Of a stretch of DNA of 64,000 bases, positions 23,524 through 32,100 are shown piece by piece. Location of the stretch: contig CAZSIT010000002.1 in the NCBI GenBank assembly GCA_964607165.1, positions 124,001 to 188,000 of the forward strand, written 5' to 3'. Position numbers and translations under genes: made by a program. Numbering within the stretch: position 1 is the first letter of the stretch; every line of letters begins with the position of its first letter. The notes below the pieces were generated by a model. The model saw only the letters and a program-made list of their open reading frames with translations, was not told the origin of the DNA and searched no databases. Origin of the DNA: DSPP01 sp964607165 (GTDB lineage Bacteria > Zixibacteria > MSB-5A5 > DSPP01).

Positions 23524-24386
23524 AGCCTCGGCTACCAGACTAATAGAAAAGGGCTGGCCAAAAGCCAGCCCTTATTTTTTTCCCAAAATTCGGCCAAGTT
23601 TTTCCGAGGCTAAAGCCTCGGCTACCAAGGGGGAGGGTCGGGTCGCCTCTGGTAGCCGCCGCTATCCACCCGTAGCCGCGACTTCAGTCGGTAGCAGCTG
23701 GTAGCCGCGACTTTAGTCGCGGTCGTTTCGAGGCTAAAGCCTCGGCTACCAAAGGAGGGGTCATCCTGTTACGAAACGGGAGGTCGCAACTGGCAGCCGC
23801 GATTACCAAACGGGAGGTCACCGCTGGTAGCCGCCGCTACCCACCCGTAGCCGCGACTTCAGTCGGTAGCAGCTGGTAGCCGCGACTTTAGTCGCGGTCG
23901 TTTCGAGGCTAAAGCCTCGGCTACCAAAGGAGGGGTCATCCTGTTACGAAACGGGAGGTCGCAACTGGCAGCCCCGGTTACCAAATCGGAGGTCACCGCT
24001 GGTAGCCGCCGCTACCCACCCGTAGCCGCCGACTTCAGTCGCGGTCTTTCCTGAAGCCTCGGCTACCAAACGGGAGGGGTTCTCCCTAGGCCAAAGACCC
24101 CGCCACAATATGAGAGGATTTTTTGCCAACGCTTTCGCCCCCGCCGTCAATCCACGCAATCACTCGTCTCCCCACTCCACAACCCCTCACTACTGGTAGG
24201 TCTTTCCTAGGCTGAAGCCTCGGCTACCAAAGGAGGGGTCATCCTGTTACGAAACGGAAGGTCGCCACTGGTAGCCCCGGTTACCAAAACGGAGGTCACC
24301 GCTGGTAGCCGCCGCTACCCCGTCCGTAGCCGCGACTTTAGTCGCGGTTGTTCCGAGGCTGAAGCCTCAGCTACCAGATGGGAGGT
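23512..24386. repeat. Array of GTAG-footed palindromes with near-identical 175-bp tandem units
   Basis: No gene is visible in these 870 bases. Two palindromes alternate: GTAGCCGCGACT(T/C)(T/C)AGTCGCGG, and CCGAGGCT(G/A)AAGCCTCGGCTACC, which reads GTAGCCGAGG on the other strand. Units starting at 23651 and 23826 are 175 bp each and differ at only a handful of bases. The third, at 24001, begins the same way and then diverges, and a further unit starts at 24303. TCATCCTGTTACGAAACGG recurs at about 23761, 23936 and 24239. The array abuts the 3' end of the RAYT gene. Confidence 0.92.
23548..23582 (+). terminator. Intrinsic terminator inside the start of the repeat array
   Basis: AAGGGCTGGC, loop, GCCAGCCCTT, then TATTTTTTT. 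It would end the transcript of CTERM-like copy C. Confidence 0.85.
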
Positions 24387-24395
24387 CTTTCCTCC

Positions 24396-24848
24396 TTACA
24401 CACCATCCACCATATCTTTCAGAGCCGCGGAAGAATAAGGATAATCTTCCGGTTTTTCAGCCAGGCCGTCTTTTACCGGATTGTATACGATGTAATTATA
24501 TTTCTCTTCCAGGTCGGATTCGTCCCGGATGGCTCGCTCATAATACTCCCTTTGCCAGAGCGCCCCCTCTTTCCCTTCCTTTTGGTTGATTAAACGTGCC
24601 GCTTTACCTTTGATTCTTTGCATTATTTTACCGAGGGGTTCAGCTTCCGGTTTCAAAAGGATGTGCAAATGGTCGGGCATAAGGACAAACGCATAAATCT
24701 TTGCCGCTCCCCTTTCCCTGATTTCCTGCAAAATTTTCAACATGGTCTCCGCATTTTCCGCGCGGGAGAAAATATCACGCCGACCTTTGGTGGTAGCGGT
24801 GATGAAATAGAGTTGGTTGTCCAAAATGAGATGGCTAAAATTACCCAT
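24396..24848 (-). CDS. REP-associated tyrosine transposase (RAYT, Y1 family), intact
   Basis: The 150-aa Y1/HUH single-strand transposase has the HUH pair H60 and H62 (FVLMPDHLHILL), a Gln/Arg helix (LGKIMQRIKGKAARLIN), LWQREYYERAIRDE, and the catalytic Tyr in YNYIVYNPVKDGL (Y119). It ends with EDYPYSSA, as RAYTs do. It is flanked on both sides by GTAG-footed palindromes, within 50 bases. RAYTs are known to bind and cut REP hairpins with a GTAG foot, so this is the likely mobiliser of the array. Nothing in the sequence suggests inactivation. Confidence 0.92.
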   Translation of the reverse strand: MGNFSHLILDNQLYFITATTKGRRDIFSRAENAETMLKILQEIRERGAAKIYAFVLMPDHLHILLKPEAEPLGKIMQRIKGKAARLINQKEGKEGALWQREYYERAIRDESDLEEKYNYIVYNPVKDGLAEKPEDYPYSSAALKDMVDGV

Positions 24849-24883
24849 GGAACGAATATAAAAAATTTCGAGGCTGCCAAAAG

Positions 24884-25065
24884 AGAGGTCTTTCCGAGGC
24901 TGAAGCCTCGGCTACCAAAGGAGGGATCCCCCGGCTACGAAACGGAAGGTCGCAACTGGCAGCCCCGGTTACCAAACCGGAGGTCACCGCTGGTAGCCGC
25001 CGCTACCCACCCGTAGCCGCGACTTTAGTCGCGGTCTTTCCTTGGCTACCAGACGAGAGGGGTTT
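24884..25065. repeat. Repeat array upstream of the RAYT gene
   Basis: This is one more copy of the array unit. A CCGAGGCTGAAGCCTCGGCTACC palindrome starts at 24894, a TACGAAACGGAAGG segment follows, and a GGTAGCCGCCGCTACCC block starts at 24992, followed by GTAGCCGCGACTTTAGTCGCGG. With 23512-24386 it encloses the transposase gene. No gene is visible between 24849 and 25191. Confidence 0.9.
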
Positions 25066-25103
25066 CCATGAGGCCAAAGACGTTTAACGTCATTTGTCAA
25101 CAA

Positions 25104-25134
25104 AAAAGCCGGTGGCCAAAAGACCGCCGGCTTA
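25104..25134 (+). terminator. Hairpin, terminator-like, before the repetitive surface protein
   Basis: AAGCCGG(T)GG pairs with CC(G)CCGGCTT, followed by an AT-rich TATATATTTA rather than a pure T-run. It may end transcripts coming from the array or act in the leader of the gene at 25192. Confidence 0.5.
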
Positions 25135-25191
25135 TATATTTAGGTAGGAGAAAAGAGAAAGGGCAATTTTTGGTTATGAAAGGAGATACAA

Positions 25192-26934
25192 ATGAAGCGC
25201 TTTAAAATCAATCTTGGAGTGGCGGCGTTTTTAATGCTTGGCACGGTAACTTGGGCGCTTGTCCCAAGCGTTGTCGAGGGAGCCGTTCCAAAATTAATAA
25301 ACTTTCAGGGAGTTTTGAATAATTCCGGCGGCAATCCGGTGCCGAATGGCCCCTATTCTGTCACTTTCAAAATTTATGATGCCCCAAGCGGTGGAAATCT
25401 GCTCTGGTCGGAAACCCAATCGGTTGCCACCAGCGGCGGACTTTTCACGGTTCTTTTGGGTGCGACCAGCCCGGTTCCCGATTCCGCCTTCAAAGACACC
25501 AATCGCTATCTGGGAATATCCGTTTCCCCCGACCCGGAAATGACCCCGAGACAGCAGTTGGTTTCGATCGGCTACGGCTATCGCGTTAGTTCGGTGGATG
25601 GAGCTGCGGGAGGAAAAATTAATGGAGATGTAAATATTAGTGGAAGGGCCATTATTGGCCCAGGCCATACTAATTCTGGTGTTAACGCTTTTGTGGCTGG
25701 ACAAAACAACACGGCAAGTGGTTTTGCATCTGTTGTGAGCGGTGGCCTTTCCAATACTGCAAGTGCAACCACAGCTACGATCGGCGGTGGGCAAAACAAC
25801 ACAGCAAGTGCTAATTCAGCTACGGTCAGTGGAGGGTCGATTAACAGTGCTGTCACTCTTGGTGCCACCATTGGCGGCGGTGGCAGCAATACCGCAAGTG
25901 GTCCGAGTGCTACAATTGGAGGCGGTGCTAATAACTCTACGGCTGGTGGGGGCACCACAATCAGCGGAGGTGTCCAAAATAACGCCAACATGGATGGTGC
26001 AACAGTTGGCGGTGGAGGCTACAACAAAGCTCGTGGCCAGTTTACAACGGTAAGCGGTGGTGGTGGTGCAACAGCCGCCGATTCCAACTCGGCACTTGGG
26101 GACTGGGCTACGGTGGGCGGTGGGCGGAGCAATGCTGCCAGCGGAATTTTTGGCGCGGTGGCGGGCGGCTGTGGAAACAAAGCGAGCGGCAATTTTGCCA
26201 ATGTTGCGGGCGGATTGGATAACAGGGCATCATACGATTTTGCGGCAGTTTGTGGAGGACAGCTGAATACGGCCAGCGGCACCCATTCGACCGTCGCCGG
26301 CGGCCAGGAAAACGGCGCCACCGGCCTTCGCTCCTTTGTCGGGGGCGGCTATGCGGATACCGCCTCGGGCATTCAATCCACCGTTGGCGGAGGGCAGTTT
26401 AATTTATCCAGCGGCGGATTTGGCACCATCCCCGGCGGTTGCGGCAATGTGGCCAGCGGAACCTTTGCTTGTGTAGGTGGTGGTTTGAACAATCGGGCCA
26501 CCAATGATTTTGCCACGGTCGCGGGAGGAAATCAGGATTCCGCCAACGGAATGTACGCCACCGTCCCGGGCGGCAGAAAAAACACTGCCGCCGGAGATTA
26601 TTCTTTCGCCGCCGGGCGCCGGGCAAAAGCGAATCACGAAGGCGCCTTTGTTTGGGCCGATGCGACCGACGCCGATTTTGCTTCCACCAACGACAACCAG
26701 CTTTTAATCCGCGCTACGGGTGGAGTGGGGATTGGGACGGCGAGCCCGCAGGGCGCGTTGGATGTAAGCTCCACCACCGGGGCTTTCATCCTGCCCAGAA
26801 TGACGAACAGTCAAAGAGACGCTTTGGCTCCGGTGAATGGAATGATAATCTATAATACCGAAAGCAATCAGTTCAATTTTTATGAAAACGGTCTGTGGGT
26901 AACAAAGCAAAGCAAGGCTATCCCCGTAGAATAG
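25192..26934 (+). CDS. Exported repetitive protein, YadA-head-like / tail-fibre-like
   Basis: The 580-aa protein has a signal peptide (NLGVAAFLMLGTVTWA). Residues about 35-140 form a globular domain (INFQGVLNNSGGNPVPNGPYS). About 20 short repeats of the type (A/V)(T/S)(V/I)xGGGxxNxASG follow at about 155-480, as in left-handed beta-roll heads of trimeric adhesins. The end is GGVGIGTASPQGALDVSS and a short C-terminal domain typical of tail-fibre-like surface proteins. No YadA membrane anchor is present, so it is secreted or held by another protein. The start has AAAGGAG. Codons for the segment LVPSVVEGA come from a 28-bp repeat that is also found in the gene at 29-32 kb. Confidence 0.82.
   Translation: MKRFKINLGVAAFLMLGTVTWALVPSVVEGAVPKLINFQGVLNNSGGNPVPNGPYSVTFKIYDAPSGGNLLWSETQSVATSGGLFTVLLGATSPVPDSAFKDTNRYLGISVSPDPEMTPRQQLVSIGYGYRVSSVDGAAGGKINGDVNISGRAIIGPGHTNSGVNAFVAGQNNTASGFASVVSGGLSNTASATTATIGGGQNNTASANSATVSGGSINSAVTLGATIGGGGSNTASGPSATIGGGANNSTAGGGTTISGGVQNNANMDGATVGGGGYNKARGQFTTVSGGGGATAADSNSALGDWATVGGGRSNAASGIFGAVAGGCGNKASGNFANVAGGLDNRASYDFAAVCGGQLNTASGTHSTVAGGQENGATGLRSFVGGGYADTASGIQSTVGGGQFNLSSGGFGTIPGGCGNVASGTFACVGGGLNNRATNDFATVAGGNQDSANGMYATVPGGRKNTAAGDYSFAAGRRAKANHEGAFVWADATDADFASTNDNQLLIRATGGVGIGTASPQGALDVSSTTGAFILPRMTNSQRDALAPVNGMIIYNTESNQFNFYENGLWVTKQSKAIPVE
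25258..25285. repeat. 28-bp repeat inside a coding sequence (copy 1)
   Basis: CTTGTCCCAAGCGTTGTCGA plus GGGAGCCG, an imperfect palindrome. It matches 25 of 28 bases of 30795-30822 and lies at the signal-peptide junction of the surface protein. A related CCCTTCGACTTCGCTCAGGG is at 8252-8271. Confidence 0.85.
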
Positions 26935-26953
26935 AAAGAAAAATTGGAAAAAT

Positions 26954-27083
26954 GTAGGGGCAGGCCTCCGCTTGCCCCGAGCGACTTGTTCCGAATGTAA
27001 TTGAGGGAAGTCGAGGGGTGCCTGCCCTTCAACAAAAACACCACAACCCCCCAAAACAGGGCAACCACGGAGGGTTGCCCCTA
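26954..27083. repeat. Inverted pair of GTAGGGGC elements upstream of the broken RAYT
   Basis: GTAGGGGCAGGCCTCCG...TGCCCC (from 26954) and, in reverse, AGGGCAACC..GGTTGCCCCTAC (ending 27083). They fill the 154-base gap between the surface protein and the second transposase, with GTAG at the left end and CTAC at the right, six bases before its ATG. Confidence 0.85.
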
Positions 27084-27352
27084 CGAAAATGAAATACGAC
27101 CCAGACATTCATCATCGACGGTCGATACGATTAAAAGATTACGACTATTCTCAGACGGGGGCGTATTTCGTCACCATTTGCACGCAGGGGAGGGAAGATT
27201 TGTTCGGAGAAATCAAAAATGGGGAGATGGTTTTAAACGAGGGCGGGAGGATGGTGGCCGCATATTGGACGGATTTAGAAAAGAGATTTACAGGGGTGGA
27301 AATTGATGAATTTGTTGTAATGCCGAATCATTTCCATGGCATTGTGGTTCTT

Positions 27353-27443
27353 GTAGGGGCAGACCGATGTGTCTGCCCCGGTGGGGTGGAGGGGCAAGGC
27401 GAACACGAAATAAAACAGGGCGAACACATCGGTTCGCCCCTAC
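27353..27443. repeat. 91-bp GTAG-bounded element inside the broken RAYT gene
   Basis: It starts with GTAGGGGCAGACCGATGTG, ends with CGGTTCGCCCCTAC, and both ends form hairpins (GGGGCAGAC..GTCTGCCCC and GGGCGAAC..GTTCGCCC). The encoded segment is low-complexity and lies in a loop between conserved motifs. Confidence 0.85.
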
Positions 27444-27556
27444 CAAAAATTATTCAATGGTTTAAAACAATGACAACGAACGAATACCTTCGTAAAATTA
27501 GACAACATAATTGGCCTCCCTTTCCCGGGCGGTTATGGCAACGCAATTATTACGAA

Positions 27557-27591
27557 CCCTGGCCGTGGCCCGAAGCCCCGGCTCGGGCAGG
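27557..27591. repeat. 35-bp CCCTGGCC..CGGGCAGG element that breaks the RAYT frame
   Basis: CCCTGGCCGTGGCCCG, AAGCCCC, GGCTCGGGCAGG. Close relatives lie at 42182-42209 (reverse orientation, 28 bases) and about 61611-61636 (26 bases). The flanking codons join perfectly when it is removed, so it is a recent and precise insertion. Confidence 0.88.
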
Positions 27592-27751
27592 CACATAATC
27601 CGCAACGAAAAATCGTTCAACAAAATCCACGAATACATATTCAACAATCCGTTGCGCTGGGAATTCGACCGGGAGAATCCGGCTGGACAGCCGGACCAAC
27701 CCGAACAGAATTTTTGGAAAAAAATCGGATAACATTTTTTGCGGTTGGAAT

Positions 27752-27782
27752 AAAAAAGGGCGGCCTTGCGGCCGCCCTTTGG
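27752..27782. terminator. Bidirectional intrinsic terminator
   Basis: AAAGGGCGGCC, loop TTGC, GGCCGCCCTTT, with an A-run to the left and GGTTTTT to the right. It separates the RAYT remnant from the convergent amidohydrolase operon. Confidence 0.88.
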
Positions 27783-27797
27783 TTTTTGGGGTGAACT

Positions 27798-29159
27798 TTA
27801 TTTCGGGTCTGCGTTCTCCCCGGCACGCATAGCCCCGTTGGTCGGGGTCTTTTGGCGGTATTTCTCCTTATACTTTTCGTATAACTGGGTATGGCGGCTG
27901 GTTAAATCAATTTTTTTGCCTTGAATAAATTCCATCTGCACGTTGCTGGCGATTTCCAAAGGGTCGCCATCGGTCACAATCAGGGTGGCGTCTTTGCCCA
28001 CGTCCAAAGAACCCAGACGATCGGATACGCCGAAAACTTCCGCCGGAAACTGGGTAATCGCCTTCAAGGCGACATCTTTCGGCAGGCCGTAGGCGGCGGC
28101 CATTGCCGCGTGATAGGGAAGGTTACGCTCATTGGAGGCACCGCCATCGCCGATTATGGCGAACTTTACTCCCGCCTCATATAATTTCGAGGGAAGCGTG
28201 AAGGGCTGGTCATAATCTTCAAAGCGCCGCTGGGGCAGGCTCAATATGCCGCCCGCCAGAACAGAAACGTTTTTGGCTTTAAGCAAATCCGCCACCCGCC
28301 AGGCGTCGTAGCCGCCGCCGATGATTAATTTTATTTTCTCATCTTCGGCCCAGGCCACCGCCGCCTCGATTTGCTGGATGTTGCCGGCATTTACGATGAC
28401 CGGAACTTTTCCCTCCAGAACCGGAACCATCGCTTCCCAGCGGGTATCGTTGAGCAAAGGCCGGCCCGATTGGGCCGCCGCTTTCTTGGCCGTCCAGTAG
28501 GAGCGCGCGTCTTTGAAAGCTTGATATAACTCTTTCAGGTTGCGTTCCTGATTTTTCTTTTGGTCTTCTTCGGATTCAGTTACCCACCAGCCGCGCTGAA
28601 CGGTCATATTGGGCCAGTTGACTATCAAAGCCGCCTGGGACTGGACCGTCATATCTTCATAAGTCCAGCCATCAAGATAAATAACCGCCGCCGTGCCGGA
28701 AATTACTCCACCTTCCGGCGAAACAATGGCGGTGGTCACGCCGTTGGCACGAGTGACTGGAATTAACTCGGACTCCGGGTTGACGGCCACTTCGGCGCGC
28801 GCGTTGGGGTTTATGCGTCCGGTTTCCTGGACGTCATTGGTGGCCCGCACGGCGCCGATTTCGGTCAGGCCTAAATTGGTGTAAGCATCGAAAAGTCCCG
28901 GATAGATATGCTTGCCGGAAACGTTTATTACTTCCGTTCCGGTCGGGTAGGTTGCGTTTTGACCGAGGGCTACGATTTTGCCCTGGTCGAAAACGACCGT
29001 GGCGCCGGGCAGAACGGCGCCGGAAACGGTATGCACAGTTCCGCCAACCAGAGCGACCGGATGATTTTGCGCCGGCGCCGGGCGTTGCCCAAAGCCCCAG
29101 AGTGAAACATTCGAAAGCAAAACTATAAAAGCCGTCTGAAACAGAGAAATCTTTTTCAT
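27798..29159 (-). CDS. Exported amidohydrolase-fold protein lacking the HxH motif
   Basis: The 453-aa protein has a signal peptide (LFQTAFIVLLSNVSLWGF). It shows the amidohydrolase layout: VALVGGTVHTVSGAVLPGATVVFDQGKIVALG, then GKHIYPGLFDAYTNLGL at about 83-98, and near the end GSLDVGKDATLIVTDGDPLE. In active family members the PGLIDxHxH segment supplies two metal ligands; here it reads DAYT, so both are lost. It overlaps the 3' end of the larger paralogue by four bases and is the second gene of that operon. A structural or binding role in the periplasm, or activity with other ligands, is possible. Confidence 0.85.
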   Translation of the reverse strand: MKKISLFQTAFIVLLSNVSLWGFGQRPAPAQNHPVALVGGTVHTVSGAVLPGATVVFDQGKIVALGQNATYPTGTEVINVSGKHIYPGLFDAYTNLGLTEIGAVRATNDVQETGRINPNARAEVAVNPESELIPVTRANGVTTAIVSPEGGVISGTAAVIYLDGWTYEDMTVQSQAALIVNWPNMTVQRGWWVTESEEDQKKNQERNLKELYQAFKDARSYWTAKKAAAQSGRPLLNDTRWEAMVPVLEGKVPVIVNAGNIQQIEAAVAWAEDEKIKLIIGGGYDAWRVADLLKAKNVSVLAGGILSLPQRRFEDYDQPFTLPSKLYEAGVKFAIIGDGGASNERNLPYHAAMAAAYGLPKDVALKAITQFPAEVFGVSDRLGSLDVGKDATLIVTDGDPLEIASNVQMEFIQGKKIDLTSRHTQLYEKYKEKYRQKTPTNGAMRAGENADPK

Positions 29160-32100
29160 GGCTTTTCCTCCTCATCCATGCAATGGTTAACTTTACGATC
29201 TCCGGGTCGTTTCCAGCCGCCTTTCTCTCCCGGCCCTTCCTTCCCACCCGGCTTTTTATCTGCCAGAATCTTTTGAACCAAAGTCGCCCGCTCTTTTTGG
29301 GCTTGGGCGCGCAGCTTTTTATCTTCTTCCCGGTCAAAATACTTGCGCCCGTCAATCCAGGTCTGAAGGCAGACCGAATAGGTGGAAAGCGGGTTGCCGC
29401 TCCAGATGACAAAATCGGCATCCTTCCCTGGTTCCAAAGAGCCGACCCGGTTGTCGATGCGCAGCTGCTTGGCCGGATTTAAGGTGACAAATTTGAGCGC
29501 CTCCTCCGGTGCTACGTTGCCGTATTTGACCGCCTTGGCCGCTTCCAAATTCATACGCCGCGCCTGTTCATCCGAATCGGAGTTGAAAGAGACCACCACG
29601 CCGGCTTCGTGCATTAAAGCTCCGTTGTACGGGATGGCATCGTAAACTTCGAATTTATACGCCCACCAATCGGAGAAGCAGGAGCCGCCAATGCCCATTT
29701 GCGCCATCACATCCGCCACTTTGTAACCTTCCAGAACGTGCTGAAAAGTGCCGATGGTGAAGCCAAAGTCCTGCGAAACGCGCATTAACATCAGAATTTC
29801 ATCCTGCCGGTAGGAGTGGCAGTGGACCAGCCGTTTATGCTGCAAAATTTCGGAAATGGCATCCAGTTCCAAATCCCGCCGGGGGGGAATCCGGTTTTTG
29901 TTTACTCCCCAGTTGGCCCAGTCCTTTTGGTAATCCTGGGCCGCTTTGAATTCGTCACGGATAATCTGCTCCACCCCCATCCGCGTTTGCGGATAACGGG
30001 TGGTGTATTGATCGCCCCAGTTGGACTGCTTGGGGTTTTCCCCCAAAGCAAATTTGATGGAGGGCATCGCTCCTTCGAATTTCATCTCTTCCGGGCTCGC
30101 CACTCCCCAGCGCAGTTTTATCACCTGATTCTGGCCGCCAATGGAGTTGGCCGAGCCGTGCAAAACGTGGGCGACGGTCAAGCCGCCTGCCAGTTCGCGG
30201 TAGATACTGATGTCATCCGGGTCAACAACATCGCCGATACGGACTTCGGCGGAGATGGTCTGGCCGCCTTCGTTGATGTTGCCGGAAGCGGCCGAGTGGG
30301 AATGGCAGTCAATTAGACCGGCGCTTAAGTGCTTGCCGGCGGCATTGATGACTACCGTTCCCGCCGGAGCGGTTAAGCCTTTGCCGACTTTAAAAACTTT
30401 GCCGCGGCGGACTAAAAGGTCGCCGTTGTCAATATTCCCCTGCGGACCGGAAGTCCAGATGGTGGCACCTTTAACTAATAGATATTCCGGTTGTTCAGGA
30501 AGTTTAGAGCGGCCGAACTCGCCCGGCGGATAAACCATCGTGAAAGAGGCCATCTCCGGCTTTTTGGGCTTGGAGGTATCCGGCTCGGGTGTAAAGGGAG
30601 CCGTGCGGCGCCCCTTCCAGGTAAGAGCGCTGCCATCGGAAAGTTCTCCATTTCCTAATATCTCCTCACCGGAAACGTTCCCTCCCATCCGAACCACACC
30701 CGGAAAGCCGACTGAATCGCCGGTAAAGGAGAAGGTCAGCCGTTTTCCGGCAAGATTGATTTTGGAAAGTTTGGCTTCTTTTATGGTGAGCGGACTCGTC
30801 CCGAGCGTAGTCGAGGGAGCCGAACCATTTTTGATGTTTAAGTTCCCCTCCGGCTCGTCGGATTCACCCTTGAGGTTTAAAACCACGGTGTCGCCGCTCT
30901 TTTGGCCGGCAGAGAGGGTAAGCTCCCATTTTCCGCGCACATCCACCAGCGGGTCAGGCTTTATTTCGTAACGCTTTCCATCCACCCAGGTTTCTTTGAT
31001 TTTGGTTTTTTCGGCAAAAAGCTCGCCGTCAGTTACCACCAGATTGGCGGCCTTGCCGACCGAGAGGGTGCCAAGCTTGGCTTCCACCCCAAAGAGTCGG
31101 GCCGGCGTGGTGGTCAAAGCCGCCAGGGCATCTTCTTTCGATAGGCCGCGCTCAACCGCCTTTTTGACGTTTTTCAAAAAGTTTGCAGGATCTTTTAAGG
31201 TTGCCGAAGTAAAGGCAAAAGGTATTTTGGCCTGCGCCAGCCATTTTGGATTTTCGGGAGCTTCATCCCAGTAGCGCAGCTCCTGCAAGGAGACATTAAG
31301 CGCCTCGTCCGGATTTTCAACGGAGGGTGCTTCCGGGTAATTTACCGGCAAAATGACCGCCACGCCGGTCGCTTTGATGGCCTCCAGCCGGCGATATTCG
31401 GAGCCCGCACCTTTGACTATTAAAGGAAGCGAAAACTCTTGGGCAATTTTGGCCGCGCGCAAAAAATTCAATTCGTCGGTGGCTTCGATGACAATAGGAC
31501 GCCCGGACAAAACCGCTTCGTCCACGGCGGCTAAGGGCTCGTTTACTTCCGGCCGTTCCAGCTTGGGATTGCGCGCCCAGACGGCCTGTGCTTTGTGATA
31601 CCAATCGGCATCCAGAAAGGTCTGCCGTACCAAGGCAATGGCTCCGAAAAGGGAGCTCGGATAATTATCCCCAAATTCGGTTTCGAGCGAAATATGCTGA
31701 GCAACGGCTGGCTTGACAATCAGATCGTTAGCTTTTCCCTCTCCCAGATTAACCAGAGCCGAAGTCCCTTTGAAATTTCCTTTGGTCGGCACGGACAAAA
31801 CGGTGGTTACTCCCATACCCCGCAGCTTTTCCGCTGCATCATTGTCGGCAACCAAAAGCTCGGCCGCTTTTTGATCGGCTTTGACGTTTGGATTCCAATA
31901 ATTCGGTCCGCGCGGCTCTTCCTGGCGCTGCGGCGGCCCTTGTTGCTCCCGGCGGCCAAAGCCGACCGGTCCCCGCTGGGGCGGTTTGGGCAAACCCCAG
32001 TCGCTATAAGAATCAATTAAACCGGGATAAATCGTTTTCCCTTTCATATCGAAAACGGTAGCATCGGCGGGAATGGCCACGTTAGCGCCGACTGCTTCGA

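Larger units (their letters stand above)
27089..27732 (+). pseudogene. Second RAYT gene, frameshifted by a 35-bp repeat insertion
   Basis: The first 156 codons encode a Y1 transposase of another RAYT subgroup: IRLKDYDYSQTGAYFVTICTQ, then the HUH pair in FVVMPNHFHGIVVLV, then LPKIIQWFKTMTTNEYLR and RLWQRNYYE. After NYYE the frame runs through a 35-base insertion (27557-27591) and stops at 27598. The proper continuation, HIIRNEKSFNKIHEYIFNNPLRWEFD, with the catalytic Tyr, resumes in another frame directly after the insertion and runs to 27732. Removing 35 bases restores a continuous protein. A 91-bp GTAG-bounded element (27353-27443) is also lodged in frame after VVLV. The gene is probably dead. 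Confidence 0.9.

Noticed and set aside
23512..25065. CRISPR array
   Set aside because: The repeats are palindromes of several kinds in both orientations with 175-bp units, no uniform spacers and no cas genes. They fit REP/BIME elements.
25192..26934. Prophage tail fibre
   Set aside because: It has a signal peptide and no phage genes are nearby, so a secreted cellular protein is more likely.
27511..27732. A separate small gene after the RAYT
   Set aside because: The frame is the continuation of the transposase after the 35-bp insertion; its N-terminal residues come from the inserted repeat and an overlapping frame.
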